Positions 1 through 8,358 of a DNA stretch of 20,101 nucleotides are shown piece after piece. Made by a program: the position numbers and the translations under genes. The stretch is from JACCTI01 sp051005695 (lineage in GTDB: Bacteria; Verrucomicrobiota; Verrucomicrobiia; Chthoniobacterales; UBA10450). The stretch is from NCBI GenBank assembly GCA_051005695.1, contig JBPCJC010000024.1:1-20101 (forward strand), written 5' to 3'. The notes under the pieces are model-generated. The model had not been told where the DNA came from, searched no databases, and saw nothing but the letters and a program-made list of their open reading frames with translations. The first letter of the stretch is position 1. Each line of letters opens with the position of its first letter.

Positions 1-244
<244 letters not shown>

Positions 245-282
245 AATGCCGGACTGCGGCCTCCCCGCGGTCCGGCATTTTT
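245..282 (+). terminator. Intrinsic terminator after 16S rRNA
   Basis: A 15-bp stem (245-259 paired with 265-279, one T-G wobble) with a 5-base loop CCTCC is followed directly by a T run at 278-282. This is a textbook rho-independent terminator reading rightward. It should end the 16S transcript before any 23S gene. There is no T-run partner on the other strand, so it should not serve the leftward DUF5069 gene. Confidence 0.88.
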
Positions 283-352
283 GTTGTCCGCCATCCGCGG
301 GCGTCTGGCCTTTCCGGATCAGGCCACTTAGCAGAGCCGCGCGTTCCCGGTA

Positions 353-781
353 TTACCTTCGCGGGCTGCGGCCTTCTTCGACGTCGTGCAAGTCCACCCA
401 GGTTTGGATATCCTCGCGATCGGACCAACCCTGTCGCTCCTTGGCTTCAGCCAGATCTGCGCTCCCCGCATCACGCCAGCCCCGTTTGCAGATAAAAGCA
501 TTCCAAATTTCGATCTCCTCACCACTCGGGGTTATCCCTGCCGTGAAGCACCACTCAAGTATTTCGTCATCCGACCCGCCTTCCAAGGTGCGGGCAACCA
601 GCTTGTCGTAATCCACTCCCAGGAATCTAGTACACCTTGCGTCAAAGAAAGTGGGATCATCGACGCCCAGGAAATAATCTTCCGGTAACTTCCCGTCCGC
701 TTTCAATCGGATCTTGTCGAGCATCCGCGCGAAATAGATCAAACCCTTGGTTTCCTTGTAATCGCTGTAGGGAGTTTGCAT
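353..781 (-). CDS. DUF5069 domain-containing protein
   Basis: This 142-residue protein matches the DUF5069 family from memory. The N-terminus (TPYSDYKETKGLIYFARMLDKI) is the usual opening, naming a small alpha-helical domain with an acidic middle (LPEDYFLGVDD) and a conserved tryptophan/cysteine segment (ILEWCF). No signal peptide or membrane segment is visible, so it is probably cytoplasmic. Function is unknown for the family, which I associate with Verrucomicrobiota and related phyla. It is transcribed divergently from the MocR-type regulator at 988, across about 206 bases that must hold both promoters. Divergent neighbours are common targets of MocR regulators, so control by that gene is plausible but unproven. 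Confidence 0.82.
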   Translation of the reverse strand: MQTPYSDYKETKGLIYFARMLDKIRLKADGKLPEDYFLGVDDPTFFDARCTRFLGVDYDKLVARTLEGGSDDEILEWCFTAGITPSGEEIEIWNAFICKRGWRDAGSADLAEAKERQGWSDREDIQTWVDLHDVEEGRSPRR

Positions 782-987
782 GATGAATTTAGTTATTTCG
801 TGACGGTGATGAAGAATTCAACCAGCCCTGCCATCGCCGCTCTAGTTGTCCGTTTTCCTTCGGAGAAAGGCTCAAACAGCTGCACCGATTCACTCTTTCA
901 TGGCCGATGCCGAATGAAAGTTGCTTTTGAACTTTCCTGCAAAACCGTCGAACTCTCTCCTCGAACGACAAGGCCCACTTCGAGCCG
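782..987. promoter_or_regulatory. Divergent intergenic region (DUF5069 / MocR regulator)
   Basis: This stretch of about 206 bases separates two divergently transcribed genes and must contain both promoters and probably any operator of the GntR/MocR-type regulator. I could not identify convincing -35/-10 boxes or a clear inverted repeat by eye. Short ORFs can be read through it on both strands but none resembles a known protein. Confidence 0.4.
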
Positions 988-2514
988 ATGACCCGACCCA
1001 CTTTGTCATCTTCCCCGAAGAAGCGGCGCCGGCGTTCCCTCATCGCCTTCGAAATGATTCGGCTCGATCGCGCAACACGCGAGTCGTTGCACCAGCAACT
1101 TTACCGGCAGATTCGCGATGAGATCACTTCCGGCAGCTTTAACGGCAACACTTCCCGCCTGCCTTCATCCCGGGCACTCGCGGCGAATTTGGGAATAGCA
1201 CGGCTGACGGTCAAGCTGGCCTTCGAGAAGTTGCAGGACGAAGGCTACATCAAGGCGAAAACGGGTTCCGGCACCTTTCTGGCCGATTCGCTCCCGGAAA
1301 CTTTTCTTAAAACAACCAAGCCTCCGCGGGAGCCACAGCAGGAACGTCCTCCCCGCCTGGCCGATCGGGTCAAAAATCTGCCCGATCACCGCGCTGGAAA
1401 ACAATTCGACTTCGGCATCGCAGGCGCACCGGGTGTGTCTTTTGTTCCCGCGCTGGCCGCGCTCGATGAATTTCCCATCGAAATCTGGGAGCGTTTGCGC
1501 GCGCAAGTCCTGGCTAAGAAGGGGGCGCACTTGCTGCAGTATGCGACCAGCCGCGGCGATGCGGATTTGCGCAAAGCCATCGCGGGCTACCTGTGCGACT
1601 TTCGTGGCGCGCGGTGCCATGCCGATCAGATTGTTATCACCGCGGGAACACAACAAGCCATGACCATCGCGGCCATGGCTCTGCTCAATCCCGGAGATGT
1701 CGCATGGATTGAGGATCCCGGCTTCTACCAGGCGCGACGGGCCTTTGTCTTCGCCGGCGCGAAGGTCGTTCCGCGAGCAGTAGATCGAGAAGGCCTGGTG
1801 CTCGGCAAGGTCTCTCGGAAGTTACTTCCTAAGATCATCTACGTGACTCCTTCCCATCAATTCCCGCTCGGCATGACCATGAGTCTGGCGCGGCGCAGGG
1901 AGTTAATCGACTTCGCGCGTACGCACGACGCCTACATCTTCGAAGACGATCACAACTCCGAATTTCGCTTTACTGGTCCGCCGCTTCCTTGCCTGCAAGG
2001 ACTGGATGATTCCGGCCGCGTGATCTATGCCGGGACCATGAGTAAAATTCTCTTTCCCTCTTTGCGACTCGGATTCCTTCTCGCGCCGGAACGTTTGATC
2101 GACTCGATCATCAAGATTCGAGCCGTCATCGATCAACATTCTTCACCGATCGATCAGGCGACTCTGGCGCGCTTCATTTCCGAAGGTTTCTTCCTCAGTC
2201 ACATTCGAAGAATGCGAAAATTGTACTCCGAGCGACGCGAGTTCTTCATCGAACAATTCCACCACTCGTTAGGCGAGTACTTTCGCCTGCAAATCCCCGA
2301 AGCCGGCCTGCACTTTGTCGCCTGGCTGCGACGAAAGGGCGATCTGCCTTTGATCACGCAAGCCTGCGCCGAGATCGGCATTCGGCCATCGCCACTCTCT
2401 TCCTGCTTCATAGAACCTGAACTTAAGCCCGCGCTTACCTTTGGTTTCGCGGCCTGGTCGAAAGCACAGATCCGCGAGGGTTTGGCGAAGCTCGCGGCCA
2501 GGCTGCACGCCTGA
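988..2514 (+). CDS. MocR/PdxR-type transcriptional regulator (GntR wHTH fused to aminotransferase-like domain)
   Basis: This 508-residue protein has the two-part MocR layout and usual length. Residues 33-99 form a GntR-type winged helix-turn-helix (SSRALAANLGIARLTVKLAF, ending in GSGTFL). Residues 140-508 form a fold-type-I aminotransferase domain, with QYATSRGDADLRKAIAGYL, TPSHQFPLGMTMS (288-300), the EDDHNSEFRF signature (319-328) and MSKIL with the likely PLP lysine Lys353. MocR proteins use PLP or an adduct as effector and often control vitamin B6, GABA or amino-acid genes; the target here is unknown. The start is uncertain: 988 gives a basic 22-residue extension, whereas ATG at 1054 begins just before the conserved wHTH. 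One GCCTAACGA word lies inside at 2266-2274 (complement), read as SLG. Confidence 0.93.
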   Translation: MTRPTLSSSPKKRRRRSLIAFEMIRLDRATRESLHQQLYRQIRDEITSGSFNGNTSRLPSSRALAANLGIARLTVKLAFEKLQDEGYIKAKTGSGTFLADSLPETFLKTTKPPREPQQERPPRLADRVKNLPDHRAGKQFDFGIAGAPGVSFVPALAALDEFPIEIWERLRAQVLAKKGAHLLQYATSRGDADLRKAIAGYLCDFRGARCHADQIVITAGTQQAMTIAAMALLNPGDVAWIEDPGFYQARRAFVFAGAKVVPRAVDREGLVLGKVSRKLLPKIIYVTPSHQFPLGMTMSLARRRELIDFARTHDAYIFEDDHNSEFRFTGPPLPCLQGLDDSGRVIYAGTMSKILFPSLRLGFLLAPERLIDSIIKIRAVIDQHSSPIDQATLARFISEGFFLSHIRRMRKLYSERREFFIEQFHHSLGEYFRLQIPEAGLHFVAWLRRKGDLPLITQACAEIGIRPSPLSSCFIEPELKPALTFGFAAWSKAQIREGLAKLAARLHA

Positions 2515-2625
2515 CCTAACGGACTTCTGGGCACACGGCGGCCGCAAAAGCGGGATAGGCCAGGAAGCCGGAGTGGGTCTTGTGGGGTATGCGAACGGCG
2601 TCCTAGCATTCCCTCAACAACCAAC

Positions 2626-2631
2626 AGGAGG
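2626..2631 (+). promoter_or_regulatory. Ribosome binding site for the HAF-repeat gene
   Basis: A perfect AGGAGG matches the CCTCC anti-Shine-Dalgarno at 43-47 and sits six bases before the ATG at 2638. It is the clearest ribosome binding site in the window and fixes that start; most other genes here have weak or no visible sites. Confidence 0.85.
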
Positions 2632-2637
2632 AAAACT

Positions 2638-3939
2638 ATGATACCAACAAGGCCCGTTTCCAATTCTCACCCAACGCCCGTCATCCTAAGCGCCGCTGAC
2701 GCCAGGCTGCCGGGGCTCACTCACTACAGTGCCGACGACGGTTACCGTCCCTGGCTGGTCGTGCTGGTGATTCTGCTCGTCATCGGCGGGGCGGCCATTG
2801 CCTTGGCGGGCGATCGCCAACCACAGAACAGCACCTCGGCGCAGCAATATCAGGTCTCCGATCTCCCCTCGCTCGGTGGCACCAACAGCCGCGGCAATAG
2901 CATTAACAACCGGGATTGGATCGCCGGTTATTCTAGCTTGCCAACCAATCAAAGCCGACACGCTGCGCTCTGGCGGGGTAATAGTGTAACGGACCTGGGA
3001 ACGCTAGGTGGCCCAAATAGCGCGGTCACCTGGAATGTGAAAAACACTCACGGGACTCTGGTCGGCATCTCCCAGACTTCCATACCTGAGCCGCTGGGGG
3101 AAGCATGGAGCAGCGCTGCCTTTTACGGCGGACCGAATAACGTGGGCTTCATTAATCTTGGCTTTGCCTGGGAAAATGGCCGCATGCGTCCCCTCCCCAC
3201 GTTGGGCGGGAATAACGGCTTCGCCACCGACGCGAACAGTCACGGGCTCGCGGTTGGCTGGGCGGAGAATGCTTGTCACGATGCCACCTGCGTGCCGCCG
3301 CAAGTTCTTCAATTCCGTCCCGTGACCTGGGACCTGAAACATAGAGATCGCATTAGCGAACTCCGGCTGTTTGCCGGCGACACTTCTGGTGCGGCCACCG
3401 CGATCAATGAAGACGGGCAGATCGTGGGCATTTCCGGCATTTGCGATCAGGCGATCGGCCGCCATACAGCGAAGCACGCCGTCTTTTGGGATAACGGGCA
3501 AGTGCGCGATATCGGCAATCTCGGGGCCCCCTGGTGGAACACGCCCACGGCGATCAATGAACGCGGCGACGTCGTGGGTTTCGCCGGCGATCCCGCATTT
3601 CCCGAAGGCGACTACCTACACGCGTTTATCTGGACAAAACGCGACGGTATCCGGCCGCTGGGGGCGCTACCCGGCCATGTGCACAGCGAGGCTTACGGAA
3701 TCAATAAACGCGGCCAGGTAGTCGGTCTCTCCTGCGATCCGGACTTCGTCGACTGCCGCGCGTTTGTTTGGGAAGACGGGGTCATGACCGACCTGAACAC
3801 GGTCAAGCAAGGCGGCTACACGCCGCGACTCGAACAAGCCAAAGACATCGACAAAGATGGCGAGATCACCGGCCGGGCGATCAATCCGGTGACCGGTGTG
3901 AGAACCGCGTTCGTAGCCGAGCCCGCCCACGGAGATTGA
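2638..3939 (+). CDS. Membrane-anchored HAF-repeat protein
   Basis: The start is fixed by AGGAGG at 2626. The 433-residue product has a short N-terminal tail, one hydrophobic helix at residues 39-57, and then a large domain built from HAF-type repeats. These show as recurrent DLGTLGG/LPTLGG segments followed by AINEDGQIVG-like strands, for example DLPSLGGTNSRGNSINN, TDLGTLGGPNSAV, TAINERGDVVGFAG and YGINKRGQVVGLSC. HAF-repeat proteins are predicted extracellular beta-rich, propeller-like proteins without known activity. Topology is likely N-in with the repeats outside the inner membrane. Cysteines in the second half could form disulfides. The gene stands alone and ends at its own terminator. 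Confidence 0.85.
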   Translation: MIPTRPVSNSHPTPVILSAADARLPGLTHYSADDGYRPWLVVLVILLVIGGAAIALAGDRQPQNSTSAQQYQVSDLPSLGGTNSRGNSINNRDWIAGYSSLPTNQSRHAALWRGNSVTDLGTLGGPNSAVTWNVKNTHGTLVGISQTSIPEPLGEAWSSAAFYGGPNNVGFINLGFAWENGRMRPLPTLGGNNGFATDANSHGLAVGWAENACHDATCVPPQVLQFRPVTWDLKHRDRISELRLFAGDTSGAATAINEDGQIVGISGICDQAIGRHTAKHAVFWDNGQVRDIGNLGAPWWNTPTAINERGDVVGFAGDPAFPEGDYLHAFIWTKRDGIRPLGALPGHVHSEAYGINKRGQVVGLSCDPDFVDCRAFVWEDGVMTDLNTVKQGGYTPRLEQAKDIDKDGEITGRAINPVTGVRTAFVAEPAHGD

Positions 3940-3950
3940 CCTGCAATCGA

Positions 3951-3984
3951 AACTGCCGAGCGCAGAAACGCGTTCGGCAGTTTT
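3951..3984 (+). terminator. Intrinsic terminator after the HAF-repeat gene
   Basis: A 13-bp stem (3951-3963 with 3970-3982, one G-T wobble) with a 6-base loop is followed by TTTTGG. The T run is short, but position, 11 bases after the stop codon of the HAF-repeat gene and before tRNA-Ala, fits a rightward rho-independent terminator. Confidence 0.75.
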
Positions 3985-4085
3985 GGCAATTAAGGCCGTC
4001 CCGGCATGGCTCCCCAAGGCCCCGGTCGAACCCCGGCGTTTCGTTTGCAATCCGCGCGCCTCAACCTAGAATCCGCAGTCTCAAC

Positions 4086-4158
4086 GGGGGCATAGCTCAG
4101 TTGGTAGAGCGGTAGCTTTGCAAGCTATAGGTCTGGGGTTCGAATCCCCATGCCTCCA
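4086..4158 (+). tRNA. tRNA-Ala (anticodon TGC)
   Basis: This is a complete 73-base cloverleaf. The acceptor stem pairs GGGGGCA (4086-4092) with TGCCTCC (4151-4157), with discriminator A at 4158. The D-arm is AGCTCAGTTGGTAGAGC, the anticodon loop is TTTGCAA (4117-4123) with anticodon TGC at 4119-4121, and the T-arm carries GGTTCGAATCC. CCA is not encoded. With tRNA-Ile(GAT) it usually sits in the 16S-23S spacer, but here it lies about 4 kb from the 16S gene. Confidence 0.98.
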
Positions 4159-4584
4159 AATTCTGCGATCGACCGACTTCCCGGTACTGATCGCGCTTAA
4201 AGGATGCAGCTAATGATCGCGCACTGGCCCGCTCTGCTCCGGCGGGCTAATGAATCCCGGGGGTGGAATTTGCAGAGCCGGACCTCTCGAGGCGATCCTC
4301 TCGCCGCCCTTCGCGTCCGTGCGCGGAATCAAGTCCGGTAACTTAACTACTGACTGTTTCTTTGGTTTCGATTCCTTCGCGGCCAGAGCGGTCATGATTT
4401 TTAGCTGTGCGGGTCGGCCGTCCCGCGAAATTCCCGGTTGTCGAAAAGCGATCGTGACTGCGACGCCCTCACATGTGAATCGAAAAACCTGCCTTCCGCG
4501 GATGCATTTCCGAATTGCGGAAGCAAGCATGCGTGCTAATTCTTCCTCTCCGATTTTCCGGATCGTCGCGTTTCGGAAAAATCC
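4159..4584. other. Inter-tRNA region, no convincing gene
   Basis: About 426 bases separate the two tRNA genes. A short GC hairpin pairs GCCCGC at 4227-4232 with GCGGGC at 4242-4247 but has no T run. Long open frames exist on both strands. The leftward one (4210-4686) runs through the antisense of tRNA-Ile and is mostly an artefact. Its inner part, from an ATG at 4530 down to 4210, could in principle encode a basic protein of about 106 residues, but I recognise no family and do not call it. Promoter elements for tRNA-Ile should lie in the last ~100 bases; none is clear. Confidence 0.4.
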
Positions 4585-4658
4585 GGGCCTGTAGCTCAGT
4601 TGGTTAGAGCATGCGCTTGATAAGCGCAGGGTCGCTGGTTCGAGCCCAGCCAGGCCCA
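4585..4658 (+). tRNA. tRNA-Ile (anticodon GAT)
   Basis: This is a complete 74-base cloverleaf. The acceptor stem pairs GGGCCTG (4585-4591) with CAGGCCC (4651-4657), with discriminator A at 4658. The D-arm is AGCTCAGTTGGTTAGAGC, the anticodon loop is TTGATAA (4617-4623) with GAT at 4619-4621, and the T-arm carries GGTTCGAGCCC. CCA is not encoded. The VanZ-like gene ends on the opposite strand three bases downstream. Confidence 0.98.
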
Positions 4659-4660
4659 CT

Positions 4661-5122
4661 TCAAACCGTCGCTGCCGCCGGAGCACGCTCGCTCATCCGC
4701 CGCATCGTCCAGTAGACCGCCAGCCCGATCGCGGCTCCGCAGCAATCGATCATCACATCGCGCACCGCAGGTGTTCTTGAGGGCGTGAAAGTTTGATGAA
4801 ATTCATCCGACATCGCGTACAACCCCGCGATCACCAGCACGAGCAACGCTTGCTGAGCAAACGCGCGTTGCCATCCCGAGCGGAGCGCGCGCAGAAGGAG
4901 CACTGCCAGGACCGCATACTCGGTCAGATGGGCCGCTTTCCGGATAAGAAATTCAATCCGGCGGATCGCCACCCAGGAAATCGCCGGATCGATCCAATGC
5001 AAAAACGGAATCAGAAAACGCGAGGTATGCTCCGCTGATCCCAGATCGGTCGAGGCGGCGAAAATGACGAACATCCAAATCAAGACAGGCATCCAATAAA
5101 AGACGAAGGACCGCGGGTTCAT
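4661..5122 (-). CDS. VanZ-like family membrane protein
   Basis: I start this 153-residue protein at the ATG at 5122 (MNPRSFVFYW). A longer in-frame reading to 5278 would add 52 basic residues and overlap manA. It has four hydrophobic segments and the family hallmarks: an N-terminal helix ending IFAASTDLGS, then RKAAHLTEYAVLAVLLL, then SDEFHQTFTPSRTPAVRD before the last helix. VanZ in enterococci gives low-level teicoplanin resistance; most homologues, including chromosomal ones such as this, have no known role. It is transcribed divergently from manA, with about 106 bases between. Confidence 0.88.
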   Translation of the reverse strand: MNPRSFVFYWMPVLIWMFVIFAASTDLGSAEHTSRFLIPFLHWIDPAISWVAIRRIEFLIRKAAHLTEYAVLAVLLLRALRSGWQRAFAQQALLVLVIAGLYAMSDEFHQTFTPSRTPAVRDVMIDCCGAAIGLAVYWTMRRMSERAPAAATV

Positions 5123-5228
5123 GTTCAAAAGAAACTGCAGTCTAGGGATCGAACACGCGCCGACAACCTCTCGCGGAGCGCGCGTGGCCGTTGCAAAAGT
5201 CCGCGCCTTTCTTAATGTGCGCCCGCTC

Positions 5229-6179
5229 ATGGGCGCACTCGATATCTCATCGCCGCTGGTTTTCGCGCCCCTTTTCATGGAGCGAATCTGGGGCGGCCGC
5301 AGACTGGAGACGCTCTACGGGAAATCCCTGCCGGCCGACCGATCCATCGGCGAATCCTGGGAAATTGTCGATCGCCCGGAAGCCCAAAGCGTGATCATAA
5401 GCGGCCCGTTGCAAGGGCACACGCTCCATCATCTCTGGACCACGAGGCGCGCGGAAATCTTCGGAAAAGTCCCGGACGCGCCCCGCTTCCCGCTCTTCGT
5501 TAAATTGCTCGATGCGCGCGAGACCCTTTCCCTCCAGGTTCATCCGCCTGCTGAGATTGCGGCGGAACTCGGCGGCGAACCGAAAACGGAATTCTGGTAT
5601 ATCGCCGACGCCACCGCCGAAGCGGAAATTATTCTTGGCCTAACGAAACCAACCACACGTGACCAGTTTGCCGAGGCGGTGCGCGCCGGCCAGGCCGCGG
5701 AGCTGGTTCACCGTTTTCCCTCGAGGACAGGCGAAGGCATTCTCCTGCCGAGTGGGCGATTGCATGCGGTCGGGGGCGGCAACCTTATCGTGGAAGTGCA
5801 ACAAAACAGCGACACCACATATCGGGTTTTTGATTGGAACCGGCTCGACGATTCCGGCACGCCCAGAAAACTGCACATCGAGGAATCGCTGCGCAGTATC
5901 ACCTTTGATGACGTCCGACCGACGAGCCAGCCCGCGGACGGCGAATCACTCGTTAGGCACGAACTCTTCGAAATCGAAAAATGGCAACTGACCGCTGCCC
6001 GCGAGGTCGCGCCCCGCGGACGTTTCGCAATCATCGGCTGCCTTTCCGGAGAGGTTGCGTGTGCCGGCGTCTGCGCTAAGGCCGGAGAATTCTTCCTCGT
6101 TCCGGCCTCGCTTGCCGATCGCGTCCTATGCCCACAGGCGGAGCGCACCTCGCTCCTGCGAATCGGGATTCCCGCTTAA
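5229..6179 (+). CDS. manA: Mannose-6-phosphate isomerase, class I
   Basis: The product, 316 residues from the ATG at 5229, interconverts mannose-6-phosphate and fructose-6-phosphate, feeding GDP-mannose synthesis or mannose use. It is a zinc-dependent cupin. The family motifs are present in order: MERIWGGRRLETLYGK, GESWEIVD, LQVHPP (102-107, His105), EPKTEFWYI (117-125, Glu121), and PSGRLHAVGGGNLIVEVQQN followed by SDTTYRVFDW. The length is typical of the short bacterial form. An upstream ATG at 5121 would add 36 residues not expected in the family, so I prefer 5229. Two GCCTAACGA words lie inside (5638-5646 and 5950-5958), read as GLTK and LVRH. The stop overlaps that of the convergent DUF4864 gene. 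Confidence 0.94.
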   Translation: MGALDISSPLVFAPLFMERIWGGRRLETLYGKSLPADRSIGESWEIVDRPEAQSVIISGPLQGHTLHHLWTTRRAEIFGKVPDAPRFPLFVKLLDARETLSLQVHPPAEIAAELGGEPKTEFWYIADATAEAEIILGLTKPTTRDQFAEAVRAGQAAELVHRFPSRTGEGILLPSGRLHAVGGGNLIVEVQQNSDTTYRVFDWNRLDDSGTPRKLHIEESLRSITFDDVRPTSQPADGESLVRHELFEIEKWQLTAAREVAPRGRFAIIGCLSGEVACAGVCAKAGEFFLVPASLADRVLCPQAERTSLLRIGIPA

Positions 6180-6637
6180 GCGTGCGAGCCGGCTAACGAC
6201 TGGTTGCGTCGATAATTTTTCAGTTCTTCGACGCCGTTGATCTTCCAGGAATCATCCTCTTCGATCAGGCTGTACATGAACGACCGGACCGCGCCGTTCT
6301 CCGCGAAAAAGAAAACCTGCACCAGCGCGCTCCCGCCCTCCACTTCGACCAGCCCGAATTCCACCCGGTAAGCGCGCGTCATTTCCGGATAACTCTGGCG
6401 GACCATCTTTTCGAACTGCGGGAGAGTAAACTTATGCTGCACGCCCGTCGCCGCCTGGCGGTAGGCCCCTTGAAAATCATCCGCACGGAAGGCAAGCAGT
6501 TGCTGGTTCACGATCGCGAACAGCTCGCGCGGCGCCGGCACCTGCAAGCGCGCGCGCAGATGATGAGTGACCAGAAACGCCGCACTGCAAATTGCGAAGA
6601 AGAAGATCAGCAACGATATCTTGACCAGCCCGCTCAT
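6176..6637 (-). CDS. DUF4864-like membrane-anchored protein
   Basis: This 153-residue protein starts at the ATG at 6637 (MSGLVKISLL). A longer frame to 6781 would overlap the DUF971 gene. One N-terminal hydrophobic helix (ISLLIFFFAICSAAFLV) is an anchor or uncleaved signal. The rest resembles DUF4864, an NTF2-like fold: FRADDFQGAYRQAATGVQHK, PQFEKMVRQSYPEM and a final strand DDSWKINGVEEL. Function is unknown. It is last in the leftward cluster behind DUF971. Its stop (6176-6178) overlaps the manA stop (6177-6179) on the other strand within the shared sequence TTAA. Confidence 0.78.
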   Translation of the reverse strand: MSGLVKISLLIFFFAICSAAFLVTHHLRARLQVPAPRELFAIVNQQLLAFRADDFQGAYRQAATGVQHKFTLPQFEKMVRQSYPEMTRAYRVEFGLVEVEGGSALVQVFFFAENGAVRSFMYSLIEEDDSWKINGVEELKNYRRNQSLAGSHA

Positions 6638-6662
6638 CGGAATCGAAAGCCTAGCAGATGCG

Positions 6663-6968
6663 TCAACCCGCGCCGGCGAGACGGCGTAAATATTGGTAGG
6701 AATAAATCCCGGTGCCGTGGCCATCGGCCCATTGGGGTTGCACCGCGTAACCACCCACCAGTTGCCAACCGCGCAGCTCAAAACTCCGCGCGCTATACGT
6801 CACCTGCGGGCGCGAAATATTCCCGAGCACATCCGGCTCGCCGCCACAGCCCGCGCACGGGCAAGCGCGGCGCAAAAGGTCTAACGAGAGGTAGGATTCC
6901 ATCCCGTCGTCCCACTGGATCGCCAGTTCCTGGCCGATCAATTGAAGATTGGAAGGCGCCAGCGGCAT
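6663..6968 (-). CDS. DUF971 (GBBH-like N-terminal domain) protein
   Basis: This 101-residue protein matches the DUF971 family. It shows an opening strand pair (LQLIGQELAIQWDDG), YLSLDLLRRACPCAGC with clustered cysteines near residues 36-41, and the closing segment VGGYAVQPQWADGHGTGIYSY. The fold is that of the N-terminal domain of gamma-butyrobetaine hydroxylase. Stand-alone members often lie near iron-sulfur carrier genes and may help in Fe-S or cofactor handling. It follows yggS by three bases and precedes the DUF4864 gene, so the cluster is probably co-transcribed. Confidence 0.88.
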   Translation of the reverse strand: MPLAPSNLQLIGQELAIQWDDGMESYLSLDLLRRACPCAGCGGEPDVLGNISRPQVTYSARSFELRGWQLVGGYAVQPQWADGHGTGIYSYQYLRRLAGAG

Positions 6969-6971
6969 GGT

Positions 6972-7652
6972 TTAACGCCCGCCGAAAATCGCAGTTCCAA
7001 CGCGCACCAGGGTCGCTCCTTCTTCAATCGCGACCGCGTAATCGTTGCTCATCCCCATGGATAACTGCGGCAGGTGGACCGCGAATTCTGTCTCCAATTG
7101 CGCTCGCAATTCGCGCAGCTGCGCAAAGTAACCTCGCGAATCTTCCGCTGCGGCCGCAAGCGGCGGTATCGTCATCAGGCCCTCAATATTAAGCCGCGGC
7201 AATTGCAGGAGGGCCTCGATTTCCGCGCGTAATTTCTCCGGCGCGAAACCGATCTTGCTCCCCTCACCTGCCAGGTTCACCTCCAGTAAAACTCGCGGTC
7301 GCAAACCTTCATCGGCCGCGATTCTGTCCAAATCCGCGGCCAGGTCTAACGAGTCGATGCTGTGGAACAACTCGAAGAGCGGGAGAGCGTGCCGGATCTT
7401 GTTTTTTTGCAGGTGCCCGATGAAATGCCAGCGCACCGCCGCAGGCAGCAGCGGAATTTTCGCGCGCGCTTCCTGCACGCGGCTCTCGCCAAAAATCGCC
7501 TGCCCGGCATCGAAGGCCATGCGCACTTTTTCGGCATCCTGTTTTTTCGTGACCGCAATCAACTGCACCTCTTCCGGTTTGCGGCCCGACTTCTCCACCG
7601 CCCGCGCGATCTGCGTTTGGACCGCTTCCAGGTTTCGCGCGATCGCTTCCAT
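6972..7652 (-). CDS. yggS: YggS/PLPBP family pyridoxal-phosphate homeostasis protein
   Basis: This 226-residue, full-length member of the COG0325 family binds PLP without known catalysis and helps vitamin B6 and amino-acid balance. Visible motifs are QLIAVTKK (PLP lysine Lys36, as in E. coli YggS), IFGESRVQEA, WHFIGHLQKNK, the strand VLLEVNLAGEGSKIGF, GLMTIPP, LSMGMSNDY and the closing TLVRVGTAIFG. It lies three bases after the FMN reductase gene and three before DUF971, indicating an operon. Together with the MocR-type regulator upstream, the window holds two PLP-binding proteins, though they are too far apart to imply a link. Confidence 0.95.
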   Translation of the reverse strand: MEAIARNLEAVQTQIARAVEKSGRKPEEVQLIAVTKKQDAEKVRMAFDAGQAIFGESRVQEARAKIPLLPAAVRWHFIGHLQKNKIRHALPLFELFHSIDSLDLAADLDRIAADEGLRPRVLLEVNLAGEGSKIGFAPEKLRAEIEALLQLPRLNIEGLMTIPPLAAAAEDSRGYFAQLRELRAQLETEFAVHLPQLSMGMSNDYAVAIEEGATLVRVGTAIFGGR

Positions 7653-7655
7653 TCG

Positions 7656-8183
7656 TTAGGCGCGCAGGGCCGCAGTAAAACGGACCAGCTCGTCGGCCAC
7701 CTGCTCGACTCGTTGCACCACCTTCGGGTCGGTGATCGCATCGTCGTCAAAAGCGTCGCCGGTCGCATACACAAACCGCGGGATGATGACCGTGCGGAAA
7801 TCGAGCATCAGGCTGTTCGCGTAAGCCATGACCGACATGTAGCTGCTCATCCCGCCGGCGGCGCAAAGGAACCCGACGATCTTGTCCTCCCAGGCGCTCC
7901 CGGTAAGCTCGATCATATTTTTCGCGGCCGCGCTGACGTCGTAATTATAAACCGGCGCCGCGATCAAAATTCCGTCGGCCGCCTTGACCGCTTGCGACAA
8001 ACTGCGAGCGCCCGGTTTGGAGTAACAGGTGTCCGCATCGCAGAGTGGCAGATCGAGTTCATGCAAATCGAGCCAGCTCACTTCCAACTCGCGTTTTTGC
8101 AGATGCGCAAACGCCGCACGTCCCATTTTGCGGCTGTTGCTGGTGGTATTTCCGCTTGTGCTGATGACCAAGTGTTTCGGCAT
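7656..8183 (-). CDS. NADPH-dependent FMN reductase family protein
   Basis: This 175-residue flavodoxin-fold oxidoreductase has an N-terminal phosphate-binding loop (STSGNTTSNSR, residues 8-18) and the family motif APVYNYDVSAAAKN (76-89). The segment DKIVGFLCAAGGMSSY resembles the second flavin-contacting loop. Members reduce FMN, quinones, azo compounds or chromate with NAD(P)H; the substrate cannot be told. It is the first gene of the leftward cluster with yggS, DUF971 and DUF4864. Its stop codon (7656-7658) lies within the GCCTAACGA word at 7653-7661. Confidence 0.9.
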   Translation of the reverse strand: MPKHLVISTSGNTTSNSRKMGRAAFAHLQKRELEVSWLDLHELDLPLCDADTCYSKPGARSLSQAVKAADGILIAAPVYNYDVSAAAKNMIELTGSAWEDKIVGFLCAAGGMSSYMSVMAYANSLMLDFRTVIIPRFVYATGDAFDDDAITDPKVVQRVEQVADELVRFTAALRA

Positions 8184-8358
8184 AATTTCCGTTGCCGTTA
8201 CGATAGCGGGAGTCGCGGAGCGCGCGACTCGCTTCTCGCGCGCATTGCCAGCGCGGGTGCGCCCTTGTTAGAAATTGCGCGTGCCCGACGCGCCCGCCTC
8301 ATCGCTAAAATCGCATCACCTCACGCATTCCATCGAAGCCCTCCAGTTCGTCCAGGAA

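Noticed and set aside
246..688. Rightward ORFs over the terminator and DUF5069 gene
   Set aside because: They lie opposite a recognisable DUF5069 gene and have compositions typical of shadow frames.
4227..4247. GC hairpin after tRNA-Ala as terminator
   Set aside because: The stem is only six base pairs and no T run follows.
4210..4686. Leftward ORF of 158 residues with GLAGLEPATLRLSSACSNQL near its N-terminus
   Set aside because: That segment is the antisense translation of tRNA-Ile, a well-known false protein in databases. The part beyond the tRNA has no recognised family.
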